Made by a program: the position numbers and the translations under genes. The notes under the pieces are model-generated. The model saw only the letters and a list, made by a program, of their open reading frames with translations. It searched no databases and was not told where the DNA came from. This document shows, piece by piece, positions 53,457 through 61,290 of a stretch of DNA of 64,000 nucleotides (its first letter is position 1; every line of letters begins with the position of its first letter). The stretch is from the NCBI RefSeq assembly GCF_007992715.1, contig NZ_BKAU01000001.1, positions 2,108,001 through 2,172,000 of the forward strand, written 5' to 3'. The DNA comes from Chitinophaga cymbidii. GTDB lineage: Bacteria; Bacteroidota; Bacteroidia; Chitinophagales; Chitinophagaceae.

Positions 53457-54842
53457 ATGTTGTACAGATATCTGAAAATATTCCTTGTTCAGATCATAGT
53501 GCTTGATTTTATTTGTCTGAACGGCATCTTTTTCCTGGCCGGCTTCGGCCTGCGGCAGTATGACCTGCAGGTGCACCAGGGAGCGGACGCACTGCTGCTC
53601 GTATCCAACATCGCCTGGGCGATCTCCTTATATACATCGGGATTATATTCCGTGAGCCAGCAATTGTCATACGAGAAGATGGCGCGGAAAACAGCGCACA
53701 GCGTGCTGATGTATCTGTTGATACTGTTGCTGTTCCTCTTCCTTTACCAGCAGTTATACTCGCGCTTTTTTGTGATGATGTATTGCTCGATGTTCATCAT
53801 CGCCGTGGTCATCAACCGGCTGTTGTTCTACTGGATCACGGATTCCATACGCCGGAGCAAGGGCGTGGAAAGGAAGATGGTGATCCTGGGATATAATGAA
53901 ATGTCCAAACAGCTGGCGGACAACCTGCTGGCGGAAAAGAGCAACCTGAAAATGGAAGGCTACTTCGAGGAGTACAGTAAGGTGCATGAGCTGTCCTACT
54001 ACCCGGTAATAGGCAATCTGAAAGATTGTGTGCCCTACGCGAAATCCAACAACATCCGGGAGATCTACTCCACGCTGTCGCCGGAGCAGTTCCCGTATTT
54101 GTACACGCTGGCGTATGAAGCGGAGCAGCATTTCATTCACTTCCGTTTTGTGCCGGACTTCAAGATGTTCGTGAACCGGCAGATACATGTGGATTACTTC
54201 AACAACATCCCGATCATTTCACTGCGCGCGGAGCCGCTGGACGATATTGCCAACCGCATCCGCAAGCGTATTTTCGATATTGTGTTCAGCACGCTGGTGA
54301 TCGTTTTCCTGCTGAGCTGGCTCATTCCGCTGCTGGCGCTGCTAATACGGCTGGAATCGAAAGGGCCGGTGTTCTTCATCCAGCACCGAACGGGAAGAAA
54401 TAACCGTTCGTTCCGCTGCCTGAAGATGCGCAGTATGTATGTGAACAAGGACGCCAATTCCAAACAGGCCACGCGGAACGACAAACGTTTCACGAAGATC
54501 GGCCGCATCCTGCGCAAAACGAACCTGGACGAAATGCCGCAGTTCCTCAACGTATGGCTTGGCGACATGTCCGTTGTAGGGCCGCGCCCGCACATGCTCA
54601 AGCACACGGAGGAATATTCAGCCATCATCCAGCAATACATGGTACGCCACTTTCTGAAGCCCGGCATCACCGGCTGGGCGCAGGTGAACGGCTACCGCGG
54701 CGAGATCACGGATACCCTGCATCTGCGGAAAAGGGTGGAGCACGATATCTGGTACATGGAAAACTGGTCCGTTTACCTGGATTTACGGATCATCTTCCTC
54801 ACGGCCGCCAATACTTTGCGAGGAGAAAAAAATGCTTTTTAA
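53457..54842 (+). CDS. wcaJ: undecaprenyl-phosphate sugar phosphotransferase (WcaJ-like)
   Basis: This 461-residue inner-membrane enzyme starts repeat-unit synthesis by placing a sugar 1-phosphate, usually glucose, on undecaprenyl phosphate. Four N-terminal helices (about 8-125) precede a CoA-binding-like domain (about 140-260) and a re-entrant helix KRIFDIVFSTLVIVFLLSWLIPLLALLI (about 275-302). The catalytic bacterial sugar-transferase domain has KMRSMY, RKTNLDEMPQFLNVWLGDMSVVGPRPHM (about 352-379) and GITGWAQVNGYRG. ATG 53457 is 4 bases after wcaI. It is the last gene of the operon. Confidence 0.95.
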   Translation: MLYRYLKIFLVQIIVLDFICLNGIFFLAGFGLRQYDLQVHQGADALLLVSNIAWAISLYTSGLYSVSQQLSYEKMARKTAHSVLMYLLILLLFLFLYQQLYSRFFVMMYCSMFIIAVVINRLLFYWITDSIRRSKGVERKMVILGYNEMSKQLADNLLAEKSNLKMEGYFEEYSKVHELSYYPVIGNLKDCVPYAKSNNIREIYSTLSPEQFPYLYTLAYEAEQHFIHFRFVPDFKMFVNRQIHVDYFNNIPIISLRAEPLDDIANRIRKRIFDIVFSTLVIVFLLSWLIPLLALLIRLESKGPVFFIQHRTGRNNRSFRCLKMRSMYVNKDANSKQATRNDKRFTKIGRILRKTNLDEMPQFLNVWLGDMSVVGPRPHMLKHTEEYSAIIQQYMVRHFLKPGITGWAQVNGYRGEITDTLHLRKRVEHDIWYMENWSVYLDLRIIFLTAANTLRGEKNAF

Positions 54843-54912
54843 AAAGAAGGCTGTCATTCAACATTTTATAGGAACAGACTGTTATAAGCTGTAAGGGCCA
54901 ACGTTTTACTTA

Positions 54913-54942
54913 TTGTTTATGATTATTTATAATATATCTTTG
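54913..54942 (+). promoter_or_regulatory. promoter of the degenerate-kinase gene
   Basis: TTG (54913-54915), a 19-base spacer and TATCTTTG (54935-54942), an exact TAnnTTTG. The ATG is 100 bases downstream, leaving a leader of about 95 bases. The start of this gene is therefore independent of the exopolysaccharide operon. Confidence 0.6.
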
Positions 54943-55042
54943 CGTCAGAAAAAATAGTATTTTGTAAGAACACGTTATGGCGACCAATGCCAGGCAGTCT
55001 AATTGAATTTTGAAACTGAATACAAAAAATAAGGGGTATATA

Positions 55043-55747
55043 ATGAAATCTTCCACGGGAACACGCAATCTTCCTGAAAACAAGTGGCTGATCGATGATG
55101 TTTTTCATGAGTTACGGTCTATTCTCGCCGGTATACTTTCCAGTGTTGAGCTGATCGAAATGTATGGAGCAAAACCCGACTCGGCGGAGAAGATCAACCG
55201 GCAGGCCGGCTTCATCAAATTGCAGGTGATAGAGCTGGAATTCCAGTTACAGAATGTAAAGATCGTGCAGCATATCCTGAACAATACGCTCAGACCTCAT
55301 CTTGCGCCGGTGAACCTCATCCATACGCTGGAAACATTTTTGCAGGACGAGCGCTATGCATTTTTGTTCGGGCAGGGCGTGTCGTTTGAGATGAATACGG
55401 ACAATGAAGTAGCGGAGGTGGATGAGTTGCTGCTGAAGCAGCTGGTGCTCAACATGGCCTACCGGATGATGCGGAACGCGATGATGAACGACCAGCCGGT
55501 CCTCCGTTTTATTTTTGAGGAAGACCAGCTGATCATCAGCGGGCGGTACACGGCCAATGGCACCGTATCATCCACGCTTAAAACATTTACACCCGAGAAC
55601 CTGCTGCATGCCGGCGCCTTCATGGACCAGCGGATCTGCCAGCTCATTGCTTTGATCGCAGAGATGCATGGCGGCAGTTTCGGGATTGAAGTGGAAGACG
55701 AGCGGAATGTGGAAATGCTGGTGAAGATACCTTATCAGGCGGATTGA
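55043..55747 (+). CDS. degenerate histidine-kinase-like protein (possible ChpT/Spo0B-type phosphotransferase)
   Basis: This 234-residue cytoplasmic protein has an H-box-like start IDDVFHELRSILAGILSSVELIEMY (His22) and two long helices typical of a dimerisation/phosphotransfer bundle. The C-terminal half keeps the N-box shape (LKQLVLNMAYRMMRNAM, about 132-148) and a G2-like helix (QRICQLIALIAEMHGGSFGIEVE, about 195-217). The ATP-binding G1 (DxGxG) and GLGL motifs are missing, replaced by ISGRYTANG. Hence ATP binding is unlikely, and a phosphotransferase or scaffold role like ChpT or Spo0B is inferred. It follows the EPS operon under its own promoter. Confidence 0.6.
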   Translation: MKSSTGTRNLPENKWLIDDVFHELRSILAGILSSVELIEMYGAKPDSAEKINRQAGFIKLQVIELEFQLQNVKIVQHILNNTLRPHLAPVNLIHTLETFLQDERYAFLFGQGVSFEMNTDNEVAEVDELLLKQLVLNMAYRMMRNAMMNDQPVLRFIFEEDQLIISGRYTANGTVSSTLKTFTPENLLHAGAFMDQRICQLIALIAEMHGGSFGIEVEDERNVEMLVKIPYQAD

Positions 55748-55749
55748 AT

Positions 55750-56961
55750 TTACAGGCCCTTCATTTCCTTTTCTGTCGCGCCGTGCACATATAATGTTTT
55801 TTCCACCCTGTTATAACCTATGACGATATAGCCGTTATTTTTTATCATGTAATCTATCCGGTAAACGCTCGCCACGCCGCCGTGGTTACCTTTCAGCGAA
55901 ATCCCCAGTTCCTTCACACTATTATTTTCTCCCATCACTTTCGATGTGATCTGCAGCTGGCAGGTGTCTTCCAGGAATGCCGCGCGCAATTCCGGGAAAG
56001 TATTTTCCTCGAATTTTTCCAGTGCTTCCCAGGAAGCGCTTTCGCCCAGCAGCGTTCGTGGATGGATGATCAGCCGTTTTCCTTCTTTTTCTTTTTTCAG
56101 CACAACGCCATTGTCATTGGCGCTGCCGTTCGCAAGCGGCGAAAAGCTGTACATGGCCAGCGCAAAGCATGGCAGTATCAGCAGGTACAGAGATTTTTTC
56201 ATTTGATGAGTATTTGATTGAAAGAGAGAATGGATTCTTTTTTTAACCGGATGTGCGCCGTAGAGGTTCAGCAACCGGATGTCTTTTGTGGTGGTGAGGC
56301 GTATCAGCAGGTGGGCGTAACCGGCTTTGCCATGCTGCTGTGCGGCGGCATGGTCTGCTTCATACTCATGCAGCTCTTTCAGCCGCCGGTGAAAAAGGTA
56401 TATTGCGGGGTTGAACCAGCAGACCGTCTTCAGCAGTTCCATGAGGATGTTATCCAGGCTATGCAGTTGCCCGGCATGCGCGGCTTCGTGCCGGAGGACC
56501 ATCGTTTCTTCTTCGGTGGGCAATCCTTTTTGCAGGAATACGGTGCGGAAGAAAGAAGCGTTGAGCGTTTCCGTCCGGATAATTGTCAGTGGCCCTGACC
56601 TTTCCTTTTCACCGGTTTGAAACAGGCGGTACAGCCGCCAGCCCTTCAGCATGAACGCGATCAACATCAACAGAAAACCAGCCCAATAAATATAGGCGAT
56701 AATGTTAGTTGAACCGCCAGCGGCGGTGATCATGGCTTCGCTTGCGGTGTCCCCGACAGACGTGAATCCCGGTACTTGCCTGTACACCCTGGCTACCGGG
56801 CTTTCCGGCATCTTCAATAAAGGAAGGAGCAGGGAAAGCGCAATAACAGTGAGTATAAAGAAGCGGTTCCAGCGGTAAAAGGTGAGCCTGTGCAGCGCTA
56901 CCGCATAAAGCGCGTAAAATAAAAGCAGGCTGCCGGTGGTGGTAATCAGGTAAGCGATCAT
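55750..56961 (-). CDS. M56-family membrane metallopeptidase (BlaR1-like)
   Basis: This 403-residue inner-membrane protease has four hydrophobic segments (about 2-20, 33-52, 88-106, 258-275) around a cytoplasmic zinc protease core: HEAAH (His158, Glu159, His162) and a third ligand Glu201 in EYEADHAAAQQ. BlaR1/MecR1 proteins of this fold cleave BlaI-type repressors after signal perception. The periplasmic C-terminal 130 residues here are not a penicillin-binding sensor domain, so the signal is unlikely to be a classical beta-lactam acylation. It overlaps the blaI-like gene by 4 bases. Confidence 0.9.
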   Translation of the reverse strand: MIAYLITTTGSLLLFYALYAVALHRLTFYRWNRFFILTVIALSLLLPLLKMPESPVARVYRQVPGFTSVGDTASEAMITAAGGSTNIIAYIYWAGFLLMLIAFMLKGWRLYRLFQTGEKERSGPLTIIRTETLNASFFRTVFLQKGLPTEEETMVLRHEAAHAGQLHSLDNILMELLKTVCWFNPAIYLFHRRLKELHEYEADHAAAQQHGKAGYAHLLIRLTTTKDIRLLNLYGAHPVKKRIHSLFQSNTHQMKKSLYLLILPCFALAMYSFSPLANGSANDNGVVLKKEKEGKRLIIHPRTLLGESASWEALEKFEENTFPELRAAFLEDTCQLQITSKVMGENNSVKELGISLKGNHGGVASVYRIDYMIKNNGYIVIGYNRVEKTLYVHGATEKEMKGL

Positions 56962-57326
56962 GAGCGGGATTGTTGGTCGATGAATTTCTTCAGTTCGTCG
57001 ATGTCTTTCCGGCTAAGTTTTTTTTCTGACACGAGGAAAGACAGCAGGCTGGAAGTTTTGTTGTCAAAGTATTGCTTCATCATCCGCTGGTAAGTACTTT
57101 TGCGGTACTCATCCCGGGAAATGGCGGGGTAGTACTCATGCGTTTTACCATATGCCTTGTGCGTCACGAACCCTTTGGATTCGAGTATCCGCACGATGGA
57201 GGAGATGGTGGTGTAAGGGGGGCGCGGCTCTTCATCCAGCCGTTCGATGATGTCCTTTACGAATCCTTTTCCCATGCTCCACAAGGCTTGCATGATCTTT
57301 TCTTCCGTTTTGGTTAATTCCTCCAT
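56958..57326 (-). CDS. BlaI/MecI/CopY-type repressor
   Basis: This 122-residue winged-helix repressor reads LTKTEEKIMQALWSMGKGFVKDIIERLDEEPRPPYTTISSIVRILESKGFVTHK (about 4-57), the family's DNA-binding domain. A helical dimerisation region follows that contains the usual protease-sensitive segment. It represses its own operon and is inactivated by the M56 protease encoded just downstream (ATGA overlap). Several dyads in the divergent promoter region are likely binding sites. Confidence 0.93.
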   Translation of the reverse strand: MEELTKTEEKIMQALWSMGKGFVKDIIERLDEEPRPPYTTISSIVRILESKGFVTHKAYGKTHEYYPAISRDEYRKSTYQRMMKQYFDNKTSSLLSFLVSEKKLSRKDIDELKKFIDQQSRS

Positions 57327-57353
57327 GTATATTGATTGAATACTGCCGTGAAG

Positions 57354-57410
57354 GTATAACGTATTTTTCAGTTATACAACTTATTTATACGTTGATTCGT
57401 TATTTAACGA
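57354..57410. promoter_or_regulatory. dyad-rich divergent operator region
   Basis: Three nested or adjacent inverted repeats lie between the blaI-like and GT39-like genes: GTATAAC-N10-GTTATAC (57354-57377), AACGTAT-N22-ATACGTT (57358-57393) and TCGTTA-TT-TAACGA (57397-57410). The last is 20 bases before the GT39-like ATG. They resemble, in spacing and AT content, the dyads bound by BlaI-type repressors, so both directions may be controlled together. Confidence 0.5.
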
Positions 57411-57429
57411 TTATATTTATCTTGTTAAT

Positions 57430-58914
57430 ATGAATATTGCAGGTCTGTCAGCCTGGTTGAAGGAGAATAAGCTCATCGCGGCAGCGCTGTTTATTATCCT
57501 CGCACTAAGGATCATCTTTATTGGCGCCATGGGGCTCATGCCGCAGGACGCCTATTATTCTTTCTACGGCGAGCATCCCGCGCTTTCCTATTATGATCAT
57601 CCTCCGGCCATCGCCTGGCTGCTGAAAGCATTCACCACCCTATTCGGGAAAAAGGTTTTTGCGATCAAGCTGGCGGATACCGTGGTTACAGGCCTTACGA
57701 TGGTCTGCTTTTACCGCCTGTCCCTGCTGTTCCTCAGCCGGCACAATACGCAAAAAGCCCTGTTGCTGCTATTCCCCACGCTGATGATCACCATCCTTTC
57801 CCTGGTGTCTACCCCTGATGTTCCGCTGATGCTTTGCTGGGCGCTTACGTTGATCTGTCTTTACAAGGCCGTCTTTGAGGAAAGAAAAATATACTGGATC
57901 TGGGCGGGCGTGATGATGGGGCTGGCATTTGACAGTAAATATACCGCAGTGTTTCTGCCGTTCGGACTTTTATTGTTCCTCCTCTTTTCGGCACGGCACC
58001 GCAAATGGCTGTGGTCGCCATGGCCCTGGATTGGCGTGGTGATGCTGCTGCTGGTCAGCAGTCCCGTTATCATCTGGAACCTCCAGCACAACATGGCCTC
58101 TTTCAAATTTCAATCCACCGGCCGTACAGGCGGCATTGAAGTGCGGCCGCTGGACTTCCTGGGCGTAGTGGGCCACCAGGCTGCCATCCTCCTGCCGGTG
58201 CTGTTCTTCGGCCTGCTCGTAATGTTATATAAAACGGTACGCAAATACAGGCTGCGCATTGCCGCCGTGCCGCCGAAAAAACTTTTCCTGCTCTGCTTTT
58301 TTCTCCCCATGTTCCTCGGCTTCTTTGTGATCTCCCCTATCTACTGGGTAAAGCTGAACTGGATGATGCCGGCGTACATCAGCGGCATTATCTGGGTGAG
58401 CGTTTACTTTTCTTACAAGTACATCCGCTGGCAGCAGATCGTGGCGGTGATCGTGCATCTTGCGATGGCGGTGGAACTGCTTTTCTACCCGGTTCCGGTC
58501 AATTCGGATGATGTATGGATGGGCTGGGGCGACATGGCAAAGTCTGTTAAAACGCTGCGGGCGCAGTACCCGGATGATTTCCTGTTTTCCGCGGACAGTT
58601 ACAAGACCAGCGCGGTACTGAATTTTTATTTTGATGAGATGGTCTACGGGCAGAACATCCTGGAAAAATCGGCTTTGCAGTTTGATTATGTGGGTACGGA
58701 CCTGGATGCGCTGGCGGGAAAGAACGCGCTCTTTATCAACTCAACGCCGGAAGTAGGTGATGAGAAGGACGAAAAGGCGTTTGTGGCTACTTTGAAAGAA
58801 TATTTCACCGAGGTGCATCCCCTGCCGCCGGTGATCTGTAAGAGAGGCGGCAAGGTAGTGCGGAAGTTCCTCGTGTACCGTTGCCTGAATTATCACCCTG
58901 ACGGCATTGAATAA
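57430..58914 (+). CDS. GT39/ArnT-like membrane glycosyltransferase
   Basis: This 494-residue inner-membrane protein has about 10-12 helices. The first periplasmic loop (GLMPQDAYYSFYGEHPALSYYDHPPAIAWLLKAF, about 36-69) carries the acidic Asp residues and the HPPAIAW motif of PMT_2/ArnT-type transferases, which use lipid-linked sugars as donors. A C-terminal soluble periplasmic domain (about 360-494) follows. The acceptor (lipid A, protein or glycan) is unknown. It is divergent from the BlaI/M56 operon, which suggests shared regulation. Confidence 0.88.
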   Translation: MNIAGLSAWLKENKLIAAALFIILALRIIFIGAMGLMPQDAYYSFYGEHPALSYYDHPPAIAWLLKAFTTLFGKKVFAIKLADTVVTGLTMVCFYRLSLLFLSRHNTQKALLLLFPTLMITILSLVSTPDVPLMLCWALTLICLYKAVFEERKIYWIWAGVMMGLAFDSKYTAVFLPFGLLLFLLFSARHRKWLWSPWPWIGVVMLLLVSSPVIIWNLQHNMASFKFQSTGRTGGIEVRPLDFLGVVGHQAAILLPVLFFGLLVMLYKTVRKYRLRIAAVPPKKLFLLCFFLPMFLGFFVISPIYWVKLNWMMPAYISGIIWVSVYFSYKYIRWQQIVAVIVHLAMAVELLFYPVPVNSDDVWMGWGDMAKSVKTLRAQYPDDFLFSADSYKTSAVLNFYFDEMVYGQNILEKSALQFDYVGTDLDALAGKNALFINSTPEVGDEKDEKAFVATLKEYFTEVHPLPPVICKRGGKVVRKFLVYRCLNYHPDGIE

Positions 58915-58947
58915 AAAAACGGGAGCCGGCCACTGCCAGCTCCCGTT
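58913..58947 (-). terminator. terminator between convergent genes
   Basis: AACGGGAGC (58918-58926) pairs with GCTCCCGTT (58939-58947), with an inner GGC/GCC extension. Read leftward, a T tract (A's at 58913-58919) follows, so it ends the SusC/D operon. Confidence 0.75.
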
Positions 58948-58954
58948 AAAGAAA

Positions 58955-60079
58955 TTATTGTATGACCCCGTACACCGCAAATTCCGCAAGGTGGGAATGG
59001 ACGGTTGGGCCTTTGGTCATGTACACCCTGATGTGCTTCATCACCGGCGCTCCCGTGATGTTGAACGATTGCGGCCCCGTGATGTCCGGCAGCGCGAACG
59101 TTCCGTAAGTTACCCACGTATCACCGTCATCGCTTCCCTGTATGGAAAACTCCGTAAAGTCCGCATTCAGATAATCCGACCGCGAGATCAGTTCCACCCG
59201 TGTTACCTGCACGGCTGCTTTCATGTCAAATGCCAGCCAGTACGGGTATCCGGTGATGTTGGACGTGTGCCGGGAGTGCCAGTAGGTAGATGGGTCTCCG
59301 TCCAGCACAAACTCCGGCGGGCCGCCAACGGGCATCTGACCGGTTGCTTCAAAGGTGCTGGCGGTGGCTACCCATGCGGACCGGTCGATCTTTGACGCCG
59401 GCATCTGTTCCACAAAATCAGTATAGAACGTGTCGATCGCCAGCGAATCCGGCAGGAACAAAGTCCTATAGCTGTAAGGAGTGTTAGGCTGGTAATCTGT
59501 TATTTCCGTGGAATCGGTTTTCGCATCCACCCGTTTTGTTACCGCATCGCCGGCGGTGTTGGTATATCGTACCTCGGTGGCGATGGCTCCGCTCACGGTA
59601 TCGGCGGCGCCCCATTCGATCAGCATGGTGCCGTCGCTGTTCAGGGTGCTGGCGTTCAGCGCTCTTGTCAGCAGGCTGCTTTGGTACCTTTCACCGAAGA
59701 CGGTGCCGGAAACTTCCACCGGCACGGATGCATTGCCTTTTTCATCGAAGGTGCGGATATTGAAAGTATAGTCGTTCTCCTGGAGGCTGGTGAAAGTATA
59801 CCGTATGGTATCCTCTTTTGCGCCGATGTTCAGCTCCACCGAATCCGTCCGGTTATTCCAGTAGATGCGCGCTTTCACCACCTGGGGGTCCGGCCCGCGG
59901 AGCCAGGAGATCATTGCGCGGTTGTTGCCGGGATGCACCTGCGGGTTCAGGGCGATGCCGGGATAGATGATGCCGCCCGGCTCCAGGAAATCCTTGTAGT
60001 TGTCGTCCATTTTCTTGCACGCAGCCAGCAGTCCGGCTACGATGCAGGTCATTATCAGGAAATATGATGGTCTTTTCAT
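58955..60079 (-). CDS. DUF4998/discoidin-domain lipoprotein
   Basis: This 374-residue surface lipoprotein has a lipobox LLAAC (Cys21). Residues about 25-215 form a DUF4998-type fibronectin-like region with PGNNRAMISWLRGPDPQVVKARIYWNN. The C-terminal 140 residues are an F5/8 type C (discoidin) domain: PEFVLDGDPSTYWHSRHTSN (about 255-274), YPYWLAFDMKAAVQVTRVELISR and AEFAVYGVIQ. Such proteins bind glycans at the cell surface beside SusC/SusD. It is the last gene of the locus, 18 bases after the DUF5000-like gene. Confidence 0.88.
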   Translation of the reverse strand: MKRPSYFLIMTCIVAGLLAACKKMDDNYKDFLEPGGIIYPGIALNPQVHPGNNRAMISWLRGPDPQVVKARIYWNNRTDSVELNIGAKEDTIRYTFTSLQENDYTFNIRTFDEKGNASVPVEVSGTVFGERYQSSLLTRALNASTLNSDGTMLIEWGAADTVSGAIATEVRYTNTAGDAVTKRVDAKTDSTEITDYQPNTPYSYRTLFLPDSLAIDTFYTDFVEQMPASKIDRSAWVATASTFEATGQMPVGGPPEFVLDGDPSTYWHSRHTSNITGYPYWLAFDMKAAVQVTRVELISRSDYLNADFTEFSIQGSDDGDTWVTYGTFALPDITGPQSFNITGAPVMKHIRVYMTKGPTVHSHLAEFAVYGVIQ

Positions 60080-60097
60080 GTTGTTCGTTTTGTGTCG

Positions 60098-61264
60098 TTA
60101 CTGTATCTGTCCCCAGAAGAAGATCTCCGCAATGGTGACCTGCGGCCCGCCGCCGTAGGTGGCCAGCGTTTTCCATCTTACGTAGCGGTATGCCGGCGGA
60201 ACAAAGTCCAGGTCATGATCTTCCCCGAGCACATGCGCGGCGTGGATCTCTTCCGCGGTAGGCGTGCCGGAGGGCTGGTAGTTGGAAAACTTTCCGAGCA
60301 GCTGCCAGTTGTTCCATCCGCCGTCCGGATCAGGATCATTGGAACCCCATAACTCATACATCTTCACATTGCTGCCGGTGAGGGTATAGTTCGGGAGGCG
60401 CTGGTGCATTCTCACGCGGCTCAGCACCACGGGGGCGCCGAGGTCTATTGTGAACCACTGGGGAGTAAGGGTATTATGCTTGGAGGCGAAGATGCTGCCG
60501 ATATCGCCGTCCCACATTCTCTCCACGGGGTACTGCGATTCTACCGGCTCATTCGTGTCTGTAGGGAGGCGCAGAATGGTAAATGGCTTGGGCACCGGTT
60601 CTTCGAAGAAGGGGGTGAGGGTGGCGAAGAGCGTGTCTGACCGGTTGTCCCAGCGGTCGCGCAGGTACACCGCGAAACGTTTTTCGGTGGGAGGCAGGCC
60701 GCGGAAAGACAATACGTCTTCCGGCGCGCGGGTGTAGAATGCCTGCAGCTCCGTCCAGAATCCCTGGCCGCTGGTATCCGCCAGCAACACCACCGCGAGG
60801 TTCGCTTCCTGCGGGTTTTTGAACCGCATCTTCACACCACCGAAAGCCGCTTCGATCGTCAATGAATCAAACACGGTACGCACCGGCGGCATCAGCGGAA
60901 CAACCGACACCGTGATCGGCTCGGAGGCTTTTTCATTCTTGCCCACGCTGTACAGCCGGATGTCGTAATGGCTGGTATCGCCGAAGCCGCTTAGCTTCAG
61001 CGTATCGGAGTAGATAGAGGACTTCGATTCCATGCGCACGCCGGGCCGGATGTCATATTCCGCTTTCACATACAGCAGCCCCGGATCTTTGGGCAGGGTG
61101 TAAGTGAGGATCACGCCGCCGGGTGTGCCTGTTACTTTAACGTTGCTGATCTGTTGCGGAATGGCGGTAGAAGGATCGATATGGTCGAGCCTGTCCATTT
61201 CCTTGCAGCCAGCCCATAGCAAGAGGGCGGAACAGGTTGAGAGGGTATATAATAGTTGCTTCAT
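60098..61264 (-). CDS. DUF4959/DUF5126/DUF5000-type lipoprotein
   Basis: This 388-residue surface lipoprotein has a lipobox LWAGC (Cys20). Three modules follow: an N-terminal DUF4959-like sandwich (QQISNVKVTGTPGGVILTYTLPKDPGLLYVKAEY, about 37-70), a middle DUF5126-like domain (DSLTIEAAFGGVKMRFKNPQEANLAVVLL, about 133-161) and a C-terminal discoidin-like DUF5000 domain (VERMWDGDIGSIF, LTPQWFTIDLGAPVVLSRVRMHQR, ending AEIFFWGQIQ). The domain names are from memory of the usual SusD-linked proteins. Glycan binding is inferred. Confidence 0.85.
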   Translation of the reverse strand: MKQLLYTLSTCSALLLWAGCKEMDRLDHIDPSTAIPQQISNVKVTGTPGGVILTYTLPKDPGLLYVKAEYDIRPGVRMESKSSIYSDTLKLSGFGDTSHYDIRLYSVGKNEKASEPITVSVVPLMPPVRTVFDSLTIEAAFGGVKMRFKNPQEANLAVVLLADTSGQGFWTELQAFYTRAPEDVLSFRGLPPTEKRFAVYLRDRWDNRSDTLFATLTPFFEEPVPKPFTILRLPTDTNEPVESQYPVERMWDGDIGSIFASKHNTLTPQWFTIDLGAPVVLSRVRMHQRLPNYTLTGSNVKMYELWGSNDPDPDGGWNNWQLLGKFSNYQPSGTPTAEEIHAAHVLGEDHDLDFVPPAYRYVRWKTLATYGGGPQVTIAEIFFWGQIQ

Positions 61265-61290
61265 GTTGTTTGCGTTTTAAGGATCAGTAT

